NCBI GenBank assembly: GCA_020430005.1 | Contig: JAGQKQ010000018.1 | Coordinates: forward strand, 1 to 15,809 | Length of the DNA stretch: 15,809 bases | Origin: Candidatus Omnitrophota bacterium | Lineage (GTDB): Bacteria > Omnitrophota > Gorgyraeia > Zapsychrales > Zapsychraceae | Reading direction: 5' to 3' | Shown here: piece after piece, positions 7,136 to 14,552 of the stretch | How positions within the stretch are numbered: position 1 is the stretch's first letter | Layout: every line of letters starts with the position of its first letter | Position numbers and translations under genes: made by a program | The notes under the pieces: model-generated | Databases searched by the model: none | Told to the model about the DNA's origin: nothing | The model's input: the letters and a program-made list of their open reading frames with translations, nothing else

Positions 7136-8515
7136 TTATTTCGTCCCTTCCAACAAATACTTACTTTTGTTGCGTGGAGGCTTAACCGGATATTTTCCGG
7201 TAAAGCACGCATGACAAAACCCTTCAGACTCTTTCATAACAGAAAGCATACCTTCTAAGCTTAAGTACTTTAAGGAATCAACCTTAATAAATTTGGCAAT
7301 CTCATCCACCTCTTTATTCGACGCGATGAGTTCTTTTTCGTCGGGAAAGTCGATCCCATAAAAACAGGGTGATTTTATCGGCGGGCAACTAATCCGCATA
7401 TGAATTTCCTTGGCACCGGCCTTGCGCAAACTTTCCACACGGCTACGTGATGTTGTTCCCCTCACAATGGAATCTTCCACGACAATAATTTTTTTCCCTT
7501 TAAGAACATCACGGATCGGATTTAATTTTATTTTTACCCTTAAATCCCTTAAAAACTGAGTCGGTTGAATAAATGTTCGTCCGATATAGTGATTACGGAT
7601 AATGCCCACTTCAAAAGGAACGCCCAATTCTTCCGCGTAACCAATAGCCGCGTAATTGCCGGAATCCGGAATAGCCATAACAAAGTCGGCATCAACCGGT
7701 GCCTCCTTGGCCAATTGGGCCCCCAAACGCTTACGGACCTGATAGACATTGTCATTAAAGATATCACTGTCCGGACGGGCAAAATAAATGTTTTCAAAAA
7801 CGCAGTGAGAATGCTTGGTCTCTTTAGTTTTTGGTAAAAATTTTGATGTGATTTCCGTTCCCGAAATGAAAACAACTTCCCCACATTCCAGCTCTCTAAT
7901 GAATTCGGCACCGATTAAGTCCAGCGCACAGCTTTCACTGGCCAGAATATAGCTGCCATCAATCTTTCCCAAACAAAGCGGACGAAATCCATTCGGATCA
8001 CGCGCCCCAATAATCATATTTTCATAAAGAAAAACCAAAGAAAACGCGCCCTCCAACTGGGAGAGAACGTCAAGAAACCACTTTTCGACGCTCCCGTTTT
8101 TCGCCCTGGCCAGAAGATGAATAATAACTTCTGAGTCCATGGATGTTTGGAAGATAGCCCCTTCGTCTTCCAGTTTTTTATAGAGAGCCTCTGTGTTGGT
8201 TAGATTGCCATTATGCGCGATGGCAATATGTTTACCACGATGAGTTACTAAAAACGGTTGGATATTTTTGTAGTTACTTGACCCTGTCGTAGAATAGCGG
8301 CAATGTCCGATGGCGGTTGAACCTTTTAACTCTTTTAAAGCCCTGTCGTCAAACGCGTCGGCTACCAGCCCGGGAGATTTGACAAGATGAATGTCCTTGT
8401 TATCGTAAGAAGCAATCCCGGCGGATTCCTCTCCCCGATGCTGAAGCGCATACAGACCGGAATAGGCTATTTGTGCCGCATCCTTATGATGTGTAACTCC
8501 GATTATACCGCACAC
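7136..8515 (-). CDS. purF: Amidophosphoribosyltransferase, iron-sulfur type
   Basis: A 459-residue enzyme that makes 5-phosphoribosylamine from PRPP and glutamine, the committed step of purine synthesis. It begins MCGIIGV: Cys2 is the N-terminal nucleophile of the class II glutamine amidotransferase domain once Met is removed, so no propeptide is needed. The phosphoribosyltransferase half carries the PRPP loop VVEDSIVRGTTS around Glu347-Asp348. Cys238 (HCVFENIYFARPDS), Cys377 (ISCPP), Cys434 and Cys437 (CHAC) match the four [4Fe-4S] ligands of the Bacillus subtilis-type enzyme, so an oxygen-sensitive cluster is likely. The start is GTG at 8513-8515, fixed by the need for Cys at position 2 and by GGAAGGA 8 nt upstream. 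It overlaps the end of carB by 13 nt, so the two are probably translationally coupled. Confidence 0.96.
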   Translation of the reverse strand: MCGIIGVTHHKDAAQIAYSGLYALQHRGEESAGIASYDNKDIHLVKSPGLVADAFDDRALKELKGSTAIGHCRYSTTGSSNYKNIQPFLVTHRGKHIAIAHNGNLTNTEALYKKLEDEGAIFQTSMDSEVIIHLLARAKNGSVEKWFLDVLSQLEGAFSLVFLYENMIIGARDPNGFRPLCLGKIDGSYILASESCALDLIGAEFIRELECGEVVFISGTEITSKFLPKTKETKHSHCVFENIYFARPDSDIFNDNVYQVRKRLGAQLAKEAPVDADFVMAIPDSGNYAAIGYAEELGVPFEVGIIRNHYIGRTFIQPTQFLRDLRVKIKLNPIRDVLKGKKIIVVEDSIVRGTTSRSRVESLRKAGAKEIHMRISCPPIKSPCFYGIDFPDEKELIASNKEVDEIAKFIKVDSLKYLSLEGMLSVMKESEGFCHACFTGKYPVKPPRNKSKYLLEGTK

Positions 8516-11500
8516 GATACATTTCCTTCCGTTTGGTAGTAGTCTTGTAACGGTTTAACATGAATTCCGCTGGCGTTTTCCATACCGTAAATAGCCGCTC
8601 TGGCACCGCGGATTGTCGTAATACAAGGCACATTATGTAAAATCGAAGCCGCGCGAATGGAGCGCATATCATATTGGCTGCTTTCTCCTGACGGCGTGTT
8701 AATAATTAAAGCGATTTTGTTTTCTTTGATAAGATTCAGAACGTTAAGCGGTTTATTTTTGGCTTCCTCAATACGCCCGACTTCTTCCACGTCAAGACCG
8801 CTCTTCTTTAGCACCTTGGCCGTCCCTCTCGTTGACAATATAGAAAATCCCATATTTTCCAACCGCTTGGCAATAAAAACACTGGCGCGCTTGTCTTCAT
8901 CACGGACACTTAAAAACACGGTTCCTTTATTAGGAAGAGAAGATCCCGCACTGATCTGTGCCTTTTGAAATGCCTCGCCAAAATCCGAAGAAATCCCCAT
9001 AACCTCACCGGTGGATTTCATCTCCGGACCGAGAACAATATCAACCCCGGAAAACTTTGAAAACGGCAAAACAGATTCCTTAACAGATACATGCTTTAAC
9101 TTTTGCAGCCATTCGTAACTTAATCCGAATTCCGGAAGCTTTTTCCCGACCATAATTTTGGCAGCCGTTTTGGCCAGCGGAATCCCGGTTGCTTTACTGA
9201 CAAAAGGTGAAGTTCTGGACGCCCTTGGATTAACCTCTAGAATATATATTTTATCATTTTTTATCGCAAATTGAATATTTAATAAACCAATTACCTTAAG
9301 GGCCTTTGCGATCTTGCACGTCACGTTTTTAATTTCATCCACAATTTCCGGCCGTACAGATTGTGCTGGTAAAACACACGCCGAATCTCCGGAATGAATT
9401 CCGGCATTTTCAATGTGTTCCATAATACCGGCTACAAAGGCCTCATTTCCGTCGGACAGGGCATCGACATCTATCTCCACAGCATCTTCAATAAACTGAT
9501 CAATCAAAATCGGATGTCCTTGAGAAACCTCCTTGGCCTCTTCAATAAAGGACAATAATGTTTCTTTGTCATAAACAATTTTCATAGCCCGCCCGCCCAA
9601 AACAAAGGACGGTCTGGCAAGAACCGGATAGCCTATTTTTTCGGCAATAGCTACAGCCTCGTCAGCTGAGATTGCGGATCCGTTGGCCGGCTGGAGCAGA
9701 CCCAGCTTTTTAATCAAGTTGGAAAACTTTTCACGGTCTTCTGCCGTTTCAATTGATTCGACGGTCGTTCCGACAATAGGAACCCCCGCCTCATGCAGAC
9801 TTCTCGCAAGATTTAACGGTGTTTGTCCACCAAACTGAACGATTACGCCATCCGGTTTTTCAACATCCACAATGTTCATAACATCTTCAAACGTTAACGG
9901 CTCAAAATAAAGACGGTCCGAAATATCATAATCTGTTGAAACCGTTTCCGGGTTAGAGTTCACCATAATGGTCTCATAACCCAGCTCCTGCATCGCAAAG
10001 GAGGCATGCACACAGCAATAGTCAAACTCAATTCCCTGACCGATTCTGTTCGGTCCCCCGCCGAGAATCATAATTTTCTTTTTATTCTTTCCGGATTGCC
10101 TTCTTAATTTTTCAATCTGAACAACCGCCTCGTCTTCCAGTTCATAAGTGGAATAGAAATACGGCGTGTACGCTTCAAACTCCGCTGCGCAAGTATCCAC
10201 AAGCTTATAAATCGCTGCAATTCCTTTTTCTTTTCGCAACCGCCGTACCGACAACTCGTCCGTATTTAAAAACTTTGACAATTGGCGATCACTGAAACCG
10301 TATTCCTTGGCTTTGAGCAGACTTTCTTTGGAAAGTGTTTTGGTTTTTTGAATTTCTGTGACAAGCGCATTTTCTAGCTCCAGAATTTGTTGCATATGAT
10401 AAAGAAACCAGCGGTCAATTTTGCTTAACTCAAAAATCTTTTCCATTCCCCACCCTTTTTGTAAAGCGTACTTCACATAAAAAATTCGGGACGCGTTAGG
10501 TTCTCTCAGACGCAATTCAACTTTTTCATCAGGAATACCTTTATAGTCAAGCTTGTTATCAAAACCGATATGTCCGATTTCTAATCCGCGCAGGGCTTTT
10601 TGCAAAGCCTCTTTAAATGTCCGCCCAATGGCCATCGTTTCTCCGACGGATTTCATCTGAACACCAAGGATGTCTTTAGCTTCGGGGAACTTTTCAAATG
10701 TAAAACGCGGAGCCTTCACAACGCAGTAATCGATCGTCGGTTCAAATGACGCCGGCGTTTCCTTAGTGATATCATTTTGAATCTCGTCGAGGGAATAACC
10801 TACCGCCAGTTTGGCGGCAAATTTCGCAATGGGGAAACCGGTGGCCTTGGAGGCCAAAGCCGAACTGCGTGAAACACGCGGGTTCATTTCAATAACAATC
10901 ATCCGTCCGTTTTCCGGATTAACCGCGAATTGAATATTTGATCCGCCGGTCTCGACTCCAATTTCACGAATAATGGCCAATGCTGCATCGCGCATATCCT
11001 GATATTCACGGTCGGTTAAGGTTTGCGCCGGAGCGACGGTGATGCTATCGCCCGTATGCACCCCCATCGGGTCAAGATTTTCGATGGAACAAACAATCAC
11101 AACGTTGTCCTTGTGATCACGCATAACCTCAAGCTCATACTCTTTCCATCCAACAATAGATTCTTCAATGATAACCTCATTGATCATACTGCTTTCAATA
11201 CCGCGGGCGACCACCTCTTCAAACTCTTCCATATTATGCGCGAAACCGCCGCCTGTTCCGCCAAGTGTAAAACTCGGCCGGATAATGGCCGGAAAACCGA
11301 TTTCTTTTATCGCTTTTTTAGCCTCGTCCATGTTGTGGGCAAACGCGCTTTGGGGAACATCCAACCCGATTTTTAAAATGGCTTCCTTAAAACATTCCCT
11401 GTCTTCCGCCTTTTTAATAACATCGTAATTGGCCCCGAGCATGATTACGTCATACTTTTCCAGAACCTTATTTTCGTACAGCTTCATCGCAAGATTCAGG

Positions 11501-11784
11501 GCTGTCTGTCCTCCCAGCGTCGGAAGAATAGCGTCGGGACGTTCTTTTTCGATAATCGCTTCCACATATTCCGGTGTCAATGGCTCTACATAGGTTCTGT
11601 CCGCAAATTCCGGGTCTGTCATAATGGTTGCCGGATTGGAGTTCACAAGAACAATTTCATAGCCCTCTTCCTTTAAGGCCTTACAGGCTTGTGTTCCGGA
11701 ATAGTCAAACTCGCACGCCTGACCAATAACAATCGGCCCAGATCCCAGTAATAATATCTTTTTTATATCGTCTCTACGTGGCAT
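8503..11784 (-). CDS. carB: Carbamoyl-phosphate synthase large subunit
   Basis: A 1093-residue large subunit (1073 in E. coli). It makes carbamoyl phosphate from bicarbonate, ATP and ammonia channelled from CarA, feeding both pyrimidine and arginine synthesis. It has the typical tandem layout. The first half opens with LLLGSGPIVIGQACEFDYSG and carries an ATP-grasp domain with PSFTLGGTGGG. The second half restarts with ILGGGPNRIGQGIEFDY near residue 575 and carries PSFVLGGRAM. A C-terminal MGS-like allosteric domain of about 130 residues contains STRGTAKVL and NTPSG. In well-studied enzymes that domain binds UMP, ornithine or IMP; which effector acts here is unknown. The start ATG is 2 nt after the carA stop and lacks a clear Shine-Dalgarno sequence, so it is probably translated by coupling. 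The last 13 nt overlap purF. Confidence 0.98.
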   Translation of the reverse strand: MPRRDDIKKILLLGSGPIVIGQACEFDYSGTQACKALKEEGYEIVLVNSNPATIMTDPEFADRTYVEPLTPEYVEAIIEKERPDAILPTLGGQTALNLAMKLYENKVLEKYDVIMLGANYDVIKKAEDRECFKEAILKIGLDVPQSAFAHNMDEAKKAIKEIGFPAIIRPSFTLGGTGGGFAHNMEEFEEVVARGIESSMINEVIIEESIVGWKEYELEVMRDHKDNVVIVCSIENLDPMGVHTGDSITVAPAQTLTDREYQDMRDAALAIIREIGVETGGSNIQFAVNPENGRMIVIEMNPRVSRSSALASKATGFPIAKFAAKLAVGYSLDEIQNDITKETPASFEPTIDYCVVKAPRFTFEKFPEAKDILGVQMKSVGETMAIGRTFKEALQKALRGLEIGHIGFDNKLDYKGIPDEKVELRLREPNASRIFYVKYALQKGWGMEKIFELSKIDRWFLYHMQQILELENALVTEIQKTKTLSKESLLKAKEYGFSDRQLSKFLNTDELSVRRLRKEKGIAAIYKLVDTCAAEFEAYTPYFYSTYELEDEAVVQIEKLRRQSGKNKKKIMILGGGPNRIGQGIEFDYCCVHASFAMQELGYETIMVNSNPETVSTDYDISDRLYFEPLTFEDVMNIVDVEKPDGVIVQFGGQTPLNLARSLHEAGVPIVGTTVESIETAEDREKFSNLIKKLGLLQPANGSAISADEAVAIAEKIGYPVLARPSFVLGGRAMKIVYDKETLLSFIEEAKEVSQGHPILIDQFIEDAVEIDVDALSDGNEAFVAGIMEHIENAGIHSGDSACVLPAQSVRPEIVDEIKNVTCKIAKALKVIGLLNIQFAIKNDKIYILEVNPRASRTSPFVSKATGIPLAKTAAKIMVGKKLPEFGLSYEWLQKLKHVSVKESVLPFSKFSGVDIVLGPEMKSTGEVMGISSDFGEAFQKAQISAGSSLPNKGTVFLSVRDEDKRASVFIAKRLENMGFSILSTRGTAKVLKKSGLDVEEVGRIEEAKNKPLNVLNLIKENKIALIINTPSGESSQYDMRSIRAASILHNVPCITTIRGARAAIYGMENASGIHVKPLQDYYQTEGNVSCAV
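8524..8530 (-). promoter_or_regulatory. Ribosome binding site for purF inside carB
   Basis: GGAAGGA on the minus strand lies 8 nt upstream of the purF GTG start and inside the last codons of carB. It confirms the unusual GTG start and the 13-nt gene overlap. Confidence 0.65.
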
Positions 11785-11786
11785 AA

Positions 11787-12884
11787 CTATGTCTTTTTAT
11801 GTTCTTGCATAAGGTTAATAAAGTGATCAAATAAATATTGGGCGTCACGCGGCCCCGGTGCGGCCTCAGGGTGATGCTGAAACGACAGAATCGGATATTT
11901 TTTGTGCCGCAAACCTTCCAGCGTCTGGTCATTAAGATTGATATCAATCATTTCAACTTCATCTTCGCCAAGACTTTTCATATCAACACAAAAACCATGA
12001 TTTTGTGACGTAATCCCTATACGGTTATCCAATAAATCTTTAACCGGATGATTCGCCCCATGATGGCCAAATTTTAATTTGTAGGTTGATCCTCCCAAAG
12101 CTAGCCCTAAAATTTGGTGTCCTAAACAAATACCGAATATCGGATACTTTCCAACAAGCTTCTTAACTGTTTCGGGAATATATTTTGCGGCCGCCGGATC
12201 GCCAGGGCCATTGGAAATAAAGATACCGTCCGGCTTAATGGCTTCAATATCCTCAGCCGTCGCGGAGGCAGGAAAAACATGAACCTCACAACCCAAGCGT
12301 GCCAAAATGCGTAGAATGTTTAATTTGATACCACAATCGACCGCCGCCACTTTATAGAGAGGAGATCCTTTTTCTGCCTTCCAGACATACTTTTCTTTGG
12401 TCGTTACATTTTTAACCCAGTCGGCACCTTCCATAGAAGGAACCTTTTCCAGTTTCTTTTTCAGACTGGCCGGATCAAAATCTTCCGTTGATATAATGGC
12501 TTTCATTGCCCCCTTAACACGCAAATGCCGGGTCAGGGCTCTGGTATCAATGCCCTCAATAGCCATAATATTATTTTCGTCGAGATATTCGATAAGACTT
12601 TTAGTTGCTCGATAATTGGAATGGAAACGGCAGAACTCTTTAACAACGAATCCTTTAACATGGACCTTGTCGGACTCAACATCCTCGTCATTAACACCAT
12701 AATTTCCAATGAGAGGATATGTCATACAGACAATCTGTCCGGCATAGGAAGGGTCTGTTAAAACTTCCTGATATCCTGTCATCGCCGTATTAAAAACAGC
12801 TTCCCCAGCCGATTCTCCGACAGTAGACAATGATTCACCAAAAAAACTGGTGCCGTCTTCTAAAAATAAAATCGCTTTTGCCAT
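11787..12884 (-). CDS. carA: Carbamoyl-phosphate synthase small subunit
   Basis: A 365-residue glutaminase subunit that hydrolyses glutamine and passes ammonia to CarB. The N-terminal CPSase small-subunit domain starts MAKAILFLEDGTSFFGES and holds the conserved GYQEVLTDPSYAGQI stretch. The C-terminal class I amidotransferase has the oxyanion strand ISNGPGDP, nucleophile Cys253 in GICLGHQ, and His338/Glu340 in HHPEAAPGP. The frame is open upstream to a GTG at 12950, but I choose the ATG at 12882-12884. It matches the family N-terminus, has AGGA 5 nt upstream, and lies downstream of the predicted transcript start, whereas the GTG overlaps the promoter -10 box. It is the first gene of the long minus-strand unit; carB starts 2 nt after its TAG stop. 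Confidence 0.96.
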   Translation of the reverse strand: MAKAILFLEDGTSFFGESLSTVGESAGEAVFNTAMTGYQEVLTDPSYAGQIVCMTYPLIGNYGVNDEDVESDKVHVKGFVVKEFCRFHSNYRATKSLIEYLDENNIMAIEGIDTRALTRHLRVKGAMKAIISTEDFDPASLKKKLEKVPSMEGADWVKNVTTKEKYVWKAEKGSPLYKVAAVDCGIKLNILRILARLGCEVHVFPASATAEDIEAIKPDGIFISNGPGDPAAAKYIPETVKKLVGKYPIFGICLGHQILGLALGGSTYKLKFGHHGANHPVKDLLDNRIGITSQNHGFCVDMKSLGEDEVEMIDINLNDQTLEGLRHKKYPILSFQHHPEAAPGPRDAQYLFDHFINLMQEHKKT

Positions 12885-12889
12885 CAAGT

Positions 12890-12893
12890 TCCT
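12890..12893 (-). promoter_or_regulatory. Ribosome binding site that fixes the carA start
   Basis: TTAGGAA on the minus strand (core AGGA at 12890-12893) lies 5 nt before the ATG at 12884. The alternative GTG at 12950 has no such site. Confidence 0.65.
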
Positions 12894-12948
12894 AAAATTA
12901 AAAGTGGGATAATTCTGGTAGGACTGCTTCAACCGAACAGCCTGCAAC

Positions 12949-12976
12949 ACTATAGCACTATCGCCTATTTTGTCAA
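12949..12976 (-). promoter_or_regulatory. Near-consensus sigma70 promoter of the carA-led operon
   Basis: On the minus strand a perfect TTGACA (12971-12976) is separated by 16 nt from TATAGT (12949-12954), which is preceded by TGC (12955-12957), an extended -10. The transcript should start near 12942 and have a leader of about 57 nt. The leader begins almost at once with a small hairpin, CTGTTC pairing with GAA(G)CAG around a GGTT loop (12924-12940). No PyrR site, riboswitch or leader peptide was recognised, so regulation by nucleotides, if any, is not visible here. Confidence 0.8.
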
Positions 12977-13004
12977 CCTGATTTTTGTCACCCTTTTTGG
13001 GTCT

Positions 13005-13031
13005 GGCGAAGTCCGAAACGGATGCATCGCC
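13005..13031 (-). terminator. Hairpin after glpD, possible terminator without a T-tract
   Basis: Directly after the glpD stop, an outer stem GGCGA/TCGCC (13005-13009 with 13027-13031) encloses an inner stem TCCG/CGGA (13012-13015 with 13019-13022) around a 3-nt loop. A second small inverted repeat, ACCC/GGGT with a 5-nt loop, follows at 12990-13002. On the minus strand neither is followed by a run of T, so this is not a classic intrinsic terminator. It may protect the 3' end or mark the end of the glp message in another way. With the carA promoter it accounts for the 147-nt gap between glpD and carA. Confidence 0.35.
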
Positions 13032-14552
13032 TTAAATCAGATTTTCCGCAACCCCTTTTTTATCAATAATTTCCGATATTCTTCGTTCACATTCCCGGCT
13101 GGGGCAGTCCTGGTACACTAACCCCAACCGTCTATTAACAATGTCTTCCACGGTCAACGCCATCTCCTTTTCAATCGCGTAAACAACCTGTGCCTGAATA
13201 ACAGGGGAACAAGAACATATTTTTCCCTTGAGCGAAGGATCTCCCCTGACCATTTTTAAAACATCTCTATACCGCGTTCCATAGGTAGCTATCAAATGAT
13301 CGACAACATCCAAAGGCATGTCATACTTCCGTGCAATATCCTCTGGAAGCAACTTAACGCGCCCTCCGCCATATAACGGCCACTTATCACGCGTATCGAT
13401 TAACTTTTCGCCCTTTATTTTCGTAACCACATCTTCCGCTATTTTTCGGTAGGTCGTATATTTCCCGCCCATCACATAAACAACACCTGAATAAGATTCT
13501 TTGATCACATGTTTTCGTGAAATCTTTGAAGGCCTGCCTGGCTGGCTGACCAAGGGCCTTAACCCCGCAAAGGTTGTAATAACATTTTCTTTTCTGACTT
13601 TCTTTTTCGGAAAGTACCGCTGAACTTCCTTCAACAGATATTCTATATCCTCGTCGCTAACACTCACATTGTCCGGGCTTCCCTGATAATCCGTATCGGT
13701 TGTTCCAATTAAAGAATTGCCCTCCCATGGAATAATAAAAAATAAACGTTGATCTTTTTTGACGGTTAAAAACATTGCCTCCGGTGAAAAAAGCCCTTTA
13801 TAAATAAGATGAACCCCTTTGGTTGTCCGTACGGCCATTGGAGACCGGCTTCGTTCCTTGGCCATGAACACGTTGGTCCAAGGACCGGCACAACAGACGA
13901 CATGACTTGCACGAATGGAAACACGCTTTTGAGAAATCCTGTCGACCGCTTCAACACCAACGGCCCGTCCGTTTTCCACAATAAAAGTTTTAACCTCCAT
14001 ATAATTCGCAATATGAGCTCCGTTATTTTCCGCATTTAAAATATTTTCTAAACACAGGCGCGCGTCGTCCATCTGGGCATCATAATACATGACACCACCG
14101 ACAAGATTTTCGGAATTAATGTCGGGGATAATGCCGGCAACTTTCTCGGGAGTCAACAGTTTATGCGGAGCAATTTTGTGCCTGCCGCAAAGGAGGTCAT
14201 ACAAAAAAACGCCCAGGCGAACCATCCAGAGCGGTCTTTTGTCGCCTTTATAGACAGGAATGACAAAGCCCAACGGCCTGACAAAATGCGGGGCACTTTT
14301 TAATTGAATAGACCTTTCCAGTAAGGATTCCCTGACCAAATCAAATTCAAGATTTTCGAGATAACGAAGACCTCCGTGGATCAGTTTTGTGGATTTACTG
14401 GAGGTTCCACTGGCAAAATCGTCCTTCTCCGCCAAGACAACTCTTAGACCATTAAGCGCCGCCATGTTAGCCACGGCCGCGCCGTTAATTCCCCCGCCAA
14501 TGACAAGCAAATCATACTCACCATGCGCCATTCGCTCTATGTCACGTATCAT
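13032..14552 (-). CDS. glpD: FAD-dependent glycerol-3-phosphate dehydrogenase with C-terminal cysteine set
   Basis: A 506-residue flavoprotein that oxidises glycerol-3-phosphate to dihydroxyacetone phosphate and passes electrons to the membrane quinone pool in the GlpD family. The FAD Rossmann motif is VIGGGINGA (17-25), followed by AEKDDFASGTSSKSTKLIHG and GGLRYLEN, both typical of GlpD. FITTFAGLRPLVS-like and MGGKYTTYRKIAED segments are recognisable further on. The C-terminal helical DAO_C domain contains YAIEKEMALTVEDIVNRR. Cys446, Cys448, Cys483 and Cys488 in this domain form C-x-C-x34-C-x4-C, very like the BFD-type [2Fe-2S] site of GlpA, so an extra cluster is possible. The ATG at 14550-14552 overlaps the glpK stop in ATGA; a later in-frame ATG (Met8) is a less likely start. 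Confidence 0.95.
   Translation of the reverse strand: MIRDIERMAHGEYDLLVIGGGINGAAVANMAALNGLRVVLAEKDDFASGTSSKSTKLIHGGLRYLENLEFDLVRESLLERSIQLKSAPHFVRPLGFVIPVYKGDKRPLWMVRLGVFLYDLLCGRHKIAPHKLLTPEKVAGIIPDINSENLVGGVMYYDAQMDDARLCLENILNAENNGAHIANYMEVKTFIVENGRAVGVEAVDRISQKRVSIRASHVVCCAGPWTNVFMAKERSRSPMAVRTTKGVHLIYKGLFSPEAMFLTVKKDQRLFFIIPWEGNSLIGTTDTDYQGSPDNVSVSDEDIEYLLKEVQRYFPKKKVRKENVITTFAGLRPLVSQPGRPSKISRKHVIKESYSGVVYVMGGKYTTYRKIAEDVVTKIKGEKLIDTRDKWPLYGGGRVKLLPEDIARKYDMPLDVVDHLIATYGTRYRDVLKMVRGDPSLKGKICSCSPVIQAQVVYAIEKEMALTVEDIVNRRLGLVYQDCPSRECERRISEIIDKKGVAENLI

Noticed and set aside
6911..7258. Open frame of 115 codons on the plus strand across the pyrG-purF junction
   Set aside because: It is antisense to two certain genes and low in any domain signature.
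7549..7911. Open frame of 120 codons on the minus strand inside purF
   Set aside because: It is an out-of-frame shadow of purF, whose own frame carries all catalytic and cluster-binding residues.
11023..11376. Open frame of 117 codons on the plus strand opposite carB
   Set aside because: It is antisense to a fully conserved carB region and has no ribosome binding site or recognisable protein pattern; it is a shadow of carB codon use.
12885..12950. Longer carA reading from a GTG at 12950 (22 extra residues)
   Set aside because: The GTG overlaps the -10 box of the promoter and lies upstream of the predicted transcript start, it has no ribosome binding site, and the family N-terminus begins at the ATG at 12884.
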